Source of the DNA: Brachynemurus nebulosus | Taxonomy: Eukaryota > Arthropoda > Insecta > Neuroptera > Myrmeleontidae | Length of the DNA stretch: 64,000 nt | Direction of reading: 5' to 3' | Assembly (NCBI GenBank): GCA_035578155.1 | Contig: JAPWDM010000006.1 | Location: forward strand, 10,184,305 to 10,248,304 | Shown: positions 62,282 to 64,000 of the stretch, piece by piece | Numbering within the stretch: the stretch's first letter is position 1 | Layout: each line of letters opens with the position of its first letter | Position numbers and translations under genes: made by a program | The notes under the pieces: model-generated | Databases searched by the model: none | What the model saw: only the letters and a program-made list of their open reading frames with translations | Told to the model about the DNA's origin: nothing

Positions 62282-62815
62282 CTAGCTGTACTCGCAACGT
62301 CGTTCGCGCATAAAATCAATGAGAAGTATATAAGTATAATAATTATAAAACGTTTGCATAGAACAATAGTTTTGCGTAATGCATGCACATGCTGAAAATG
62401 ATTTTTCTATTTTCCCGTGGGAATGAGACATTTTTCCGGAGTAAAAAGTGTTTTGGATATTTGACCCAGGCAATAAGCTATCACCACACCAAATTTCATC
62501 GAAATATATTTAATAGTTTTTCGCGTAATGTGTGCACATGCTCAAAATGGTTTTTCTATTTTCCCGTGGGAATGATACATTTTTCCGGAGTAAAAAGTAT
62601 CTTGGATGTTGACCCAGGTAATAAGTTATCACCACACCAAATTTCATTAAAATCCGTCCAGTAGTTTTTGCGTGATGCGTGAACAGACAGACAAAAATTT
62701 AAAAAATCGCTTTTTTGATATCTACATCGATAACTATTTACAGTACCAGTATAATTTTCAAAAAATATTCCATGTACAGAAGCGGTTTCGTTACAGTTTT
62801 ATTATATGTATAGAT
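62282..62815 (+). mobile_element. Non-LTR / SINE-like retroposon fragment
   Basis: Starts CTAGCTGTACTCGCAACGTC and contains ACACCAAATTTCATTAAAAT then CAGTAGTTTTTGCGTGATGC and a run of ACAGACAGACAAAAAT, a 3'-end style common in insect non-LTR elements (from memory). A 148-bp unit (CCCGTGGGAATGA(G/T)ACATTT ...) is tandemly duplicated, first about 62372 and second about 62520. Confidence 0.55.
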
Positions 62816-62848
62816 TTCGTTACTGTGGTTTTGAAATCAGTTAAATTT

Positions 62849-63058
62849 TAGGTAAATTAAAAATCACAAAGTGATTGAAAAAATTATCCGGATCGGCCGG
62901 GAATCGAACCCAGGATCTCCTGGTAACTAGCTAGGTGTGCTATCCATTACACCATCGATCCTTTGCTCGACAGACGTCCGATACAGACAACATTCAATCA
63001 CTTATGTGTATGTACTCTCTATAATGCGAGAAGCAGTTACGTATTTAAAATTGAAAAA
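62849..63058 (-). mobile_element. 210-bp insertion carrying a tRNA-like gene, 11-bp target duplication
   Basis: CAGTTAAATTT occurs at 62838-62848 and 63059-63069 on either side of this segment, and the related F1 copies have the site once without the segment. Inside, AAGTGATTGAA and TTCAATCACTT form an inverted pair around the tRNA. Confidence 0.65.
62890..62961 (-). tRNA. tRNA-Thr(AGT)-like gene or pseudogene
   Basis: The minus strand folds as a 72-nt cloverleaf. Acceptor GGATCGA / CCGATCC has one mismatch; D stem GTGT / GCAC; anticodon stem CCTAG / CCAGG (one mismatch) with loop CTAGTTA, anticodon AGT. T stem CTGGG / CCCGG carries loop TTCGATT. GGTTCGATTCC fits the B box and a T6 terminator lies 5 nt after the 3' end. 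The two stem mismatches and the mobile context make a pseudogene or tRNA-derived element possible. Confidence 0.6.
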
Positions 63059-63185
63059 CAGTTAAATTTACTTATAGAAGCTTTTGTGTCATTTTTATCA
63101 TATGTATACCGACAATGAAATGACCAATGAAAAGTTTCCTACCATTCGTTTTGACTGTAAAAGTCTGTCCTAAACATAACTGCTC

Positions 63186-63769
63186 CATACAATAAATTTG
63201 CGGCTTCTTCGTAGGCATTGTTTTCTTCTACTTTACCTGGTCTGGTCTCAAATGTTATAGATTAACACGGGGTTTGTTTTCGTGTATCCTCTTACTATAA
63301 CTTCGAATTTCGGCCTACAATTTTCACAGTGTATTTTCAGCATAATATTATATTTTCAAAATATATTACAAAAAAAAAATTAATTGTCGCAGTTCCGTTC
63401 AGTACTGTCAAAATGAGACGTGTGGTCGGAAGGGGGCGGCGGAATTTTTAAAAAATGCTGAACAATAAATTGTGTTTGTCAGCAATCTATTGTACTTGAA
63501 AAATAATAATGTATTTAATGCACCCCCGCTATGGTGACAATATACATACATATGTGTATGTAACATATGTATGTACCTATTATAAATGTGTGCATTTTCC
63601 ATCAGATTTTCCAGTACAAATGGGCACATTTATTATATGTGCCTGACCTAATTGTTGGGATAATAAATATGACACGTGAAATTGACGCGATATACACGTG
63701 ATTTGGTCTGATCTTTGAATTCAATTTTTTAAAATGAAAATGATTGATTGTAAAAAAATATTTTCAACC
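63186..63769. other. Intergenic DNA
   Basis: No gene seen; contains a TACATATGTATGTA-rich stretch around 63545-63575. Confidence 0.4.
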
Positions 63770-64000
63770 TTTTATAAATTTTTATACTTCCAATTTAACT
63801 CATATGTATATCAAGTTCCATAAAAATATTGTAGTTTTTTCACTTTTACCGTAGAAAAGTTAGAACAGATGGTTATAACGAAAAAACAATTGTAGCAAAC
63901 TTTCCATTAGTTATTTCATTGCAAGTAAGCACAAAAAAAATGAAACAAGTTATTGGTAAATTTAACTGATTCCAAATCCATAGTAACGAAATTTGAGTAA
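63770..64000 (-). mobile_element. Repeat family F1, copy 4 (cut by window edge)
   Basis: AATATTGTAGTTTTTTCACT ... matches copy 1 in the same orientation and is inverted relative to copy 3, 0.6 kb away. Confidence 0.6.

Larger units (their letters stand above)
62047..63185 (+). mobile_element. Repeat family F1, copy 3, interrupted twice
   Basis: Pieces 62047-62281, 62816-62848 and 63059-63185 follow the order of F1 copy 2. Two later insertions separate them: a retroposon-like sequence and a tRNA-bearing segment. Confidence 0.65.

Overview
This window is nuclear DNA from an animal, almost certainly an insect. It is AT-rich (impression, not computed), its genes are split by GT-AG introns, and it is packed with short non-autonomous DNA transposons (MITEs). 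The proteins read as animal orthologues throughout. Species and order cannot be fixed from this stretch. I see no bacterial operons, viral genes, CRISPR arrays or intact transposase genes.

Genes from left to right: the last coding exon of an unidentified gene (+, 1-98); ribosomal protein eS10 RpS10 (+, 1938-4268); the lipid-droplet/ER acyltransferase-CUE protein AUP1 (+, 5747-8513); PDCD5 (+, 11510-12034); intraflagellar transport protein IFT172 (+, 13556-25965, eight exons, 1752 aa); the 30 kDa cleavage and polyadenylation factor CPSF30/CPSF4 (-, 29090-27078); an RPRD1-type RNA polymerase II CTD-interacting protein (+, 30937-34214); the mismatch-repair endonuclease subunit PMS2 (+, 37693-43961, eight exons); the glutamate-rich WD protein GRWD1 (-, 47587-44101); and gamma-glutamyl hydrolase GGH (+, 51380-56379, five exons). 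For each of these ten identified genes except the partial first one, exon joins were worked out by hand and keep the reading frame, and no coding exon looks broken. The right end (56.4-64 kb) has no recognised gene: only two small candidate exons of an unknown + strand gene and a tRNA-Thr(AGT)-like sequence.

The genes are unrelated housekeeping loci and form no pathway cluster, although three act in mRNA or ribosome production (CPSF30, RPRD1, GRWD1) and one is a ribosomal protein. Two neighbouring pairs converge: IFT172/CPSF30, and PMS2/GRWD1 whose stop codons are only 140 bp apart.

Most non-coding sequence is explained by layered mobile elements whose ends can be read directly. There are five hAT-type elements with 8-bp target duplications, piggyBac-like elements flanked by TTAA, many TA-flanked elements (one family with four clear copies), a PIF-like element flanked by TTA, and several foldback elements that nearly fill an intron. 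Nested insertions give relative ages: a hAT inside a piggyBac-like element, a hAT inside family F1, a TA element inside family R1, and a tRNA-bearing insert with an 11-bp duplication inside F1. All coordinates were read by eye; repeat-arm edges are approximate unless a target duplication fixes them.
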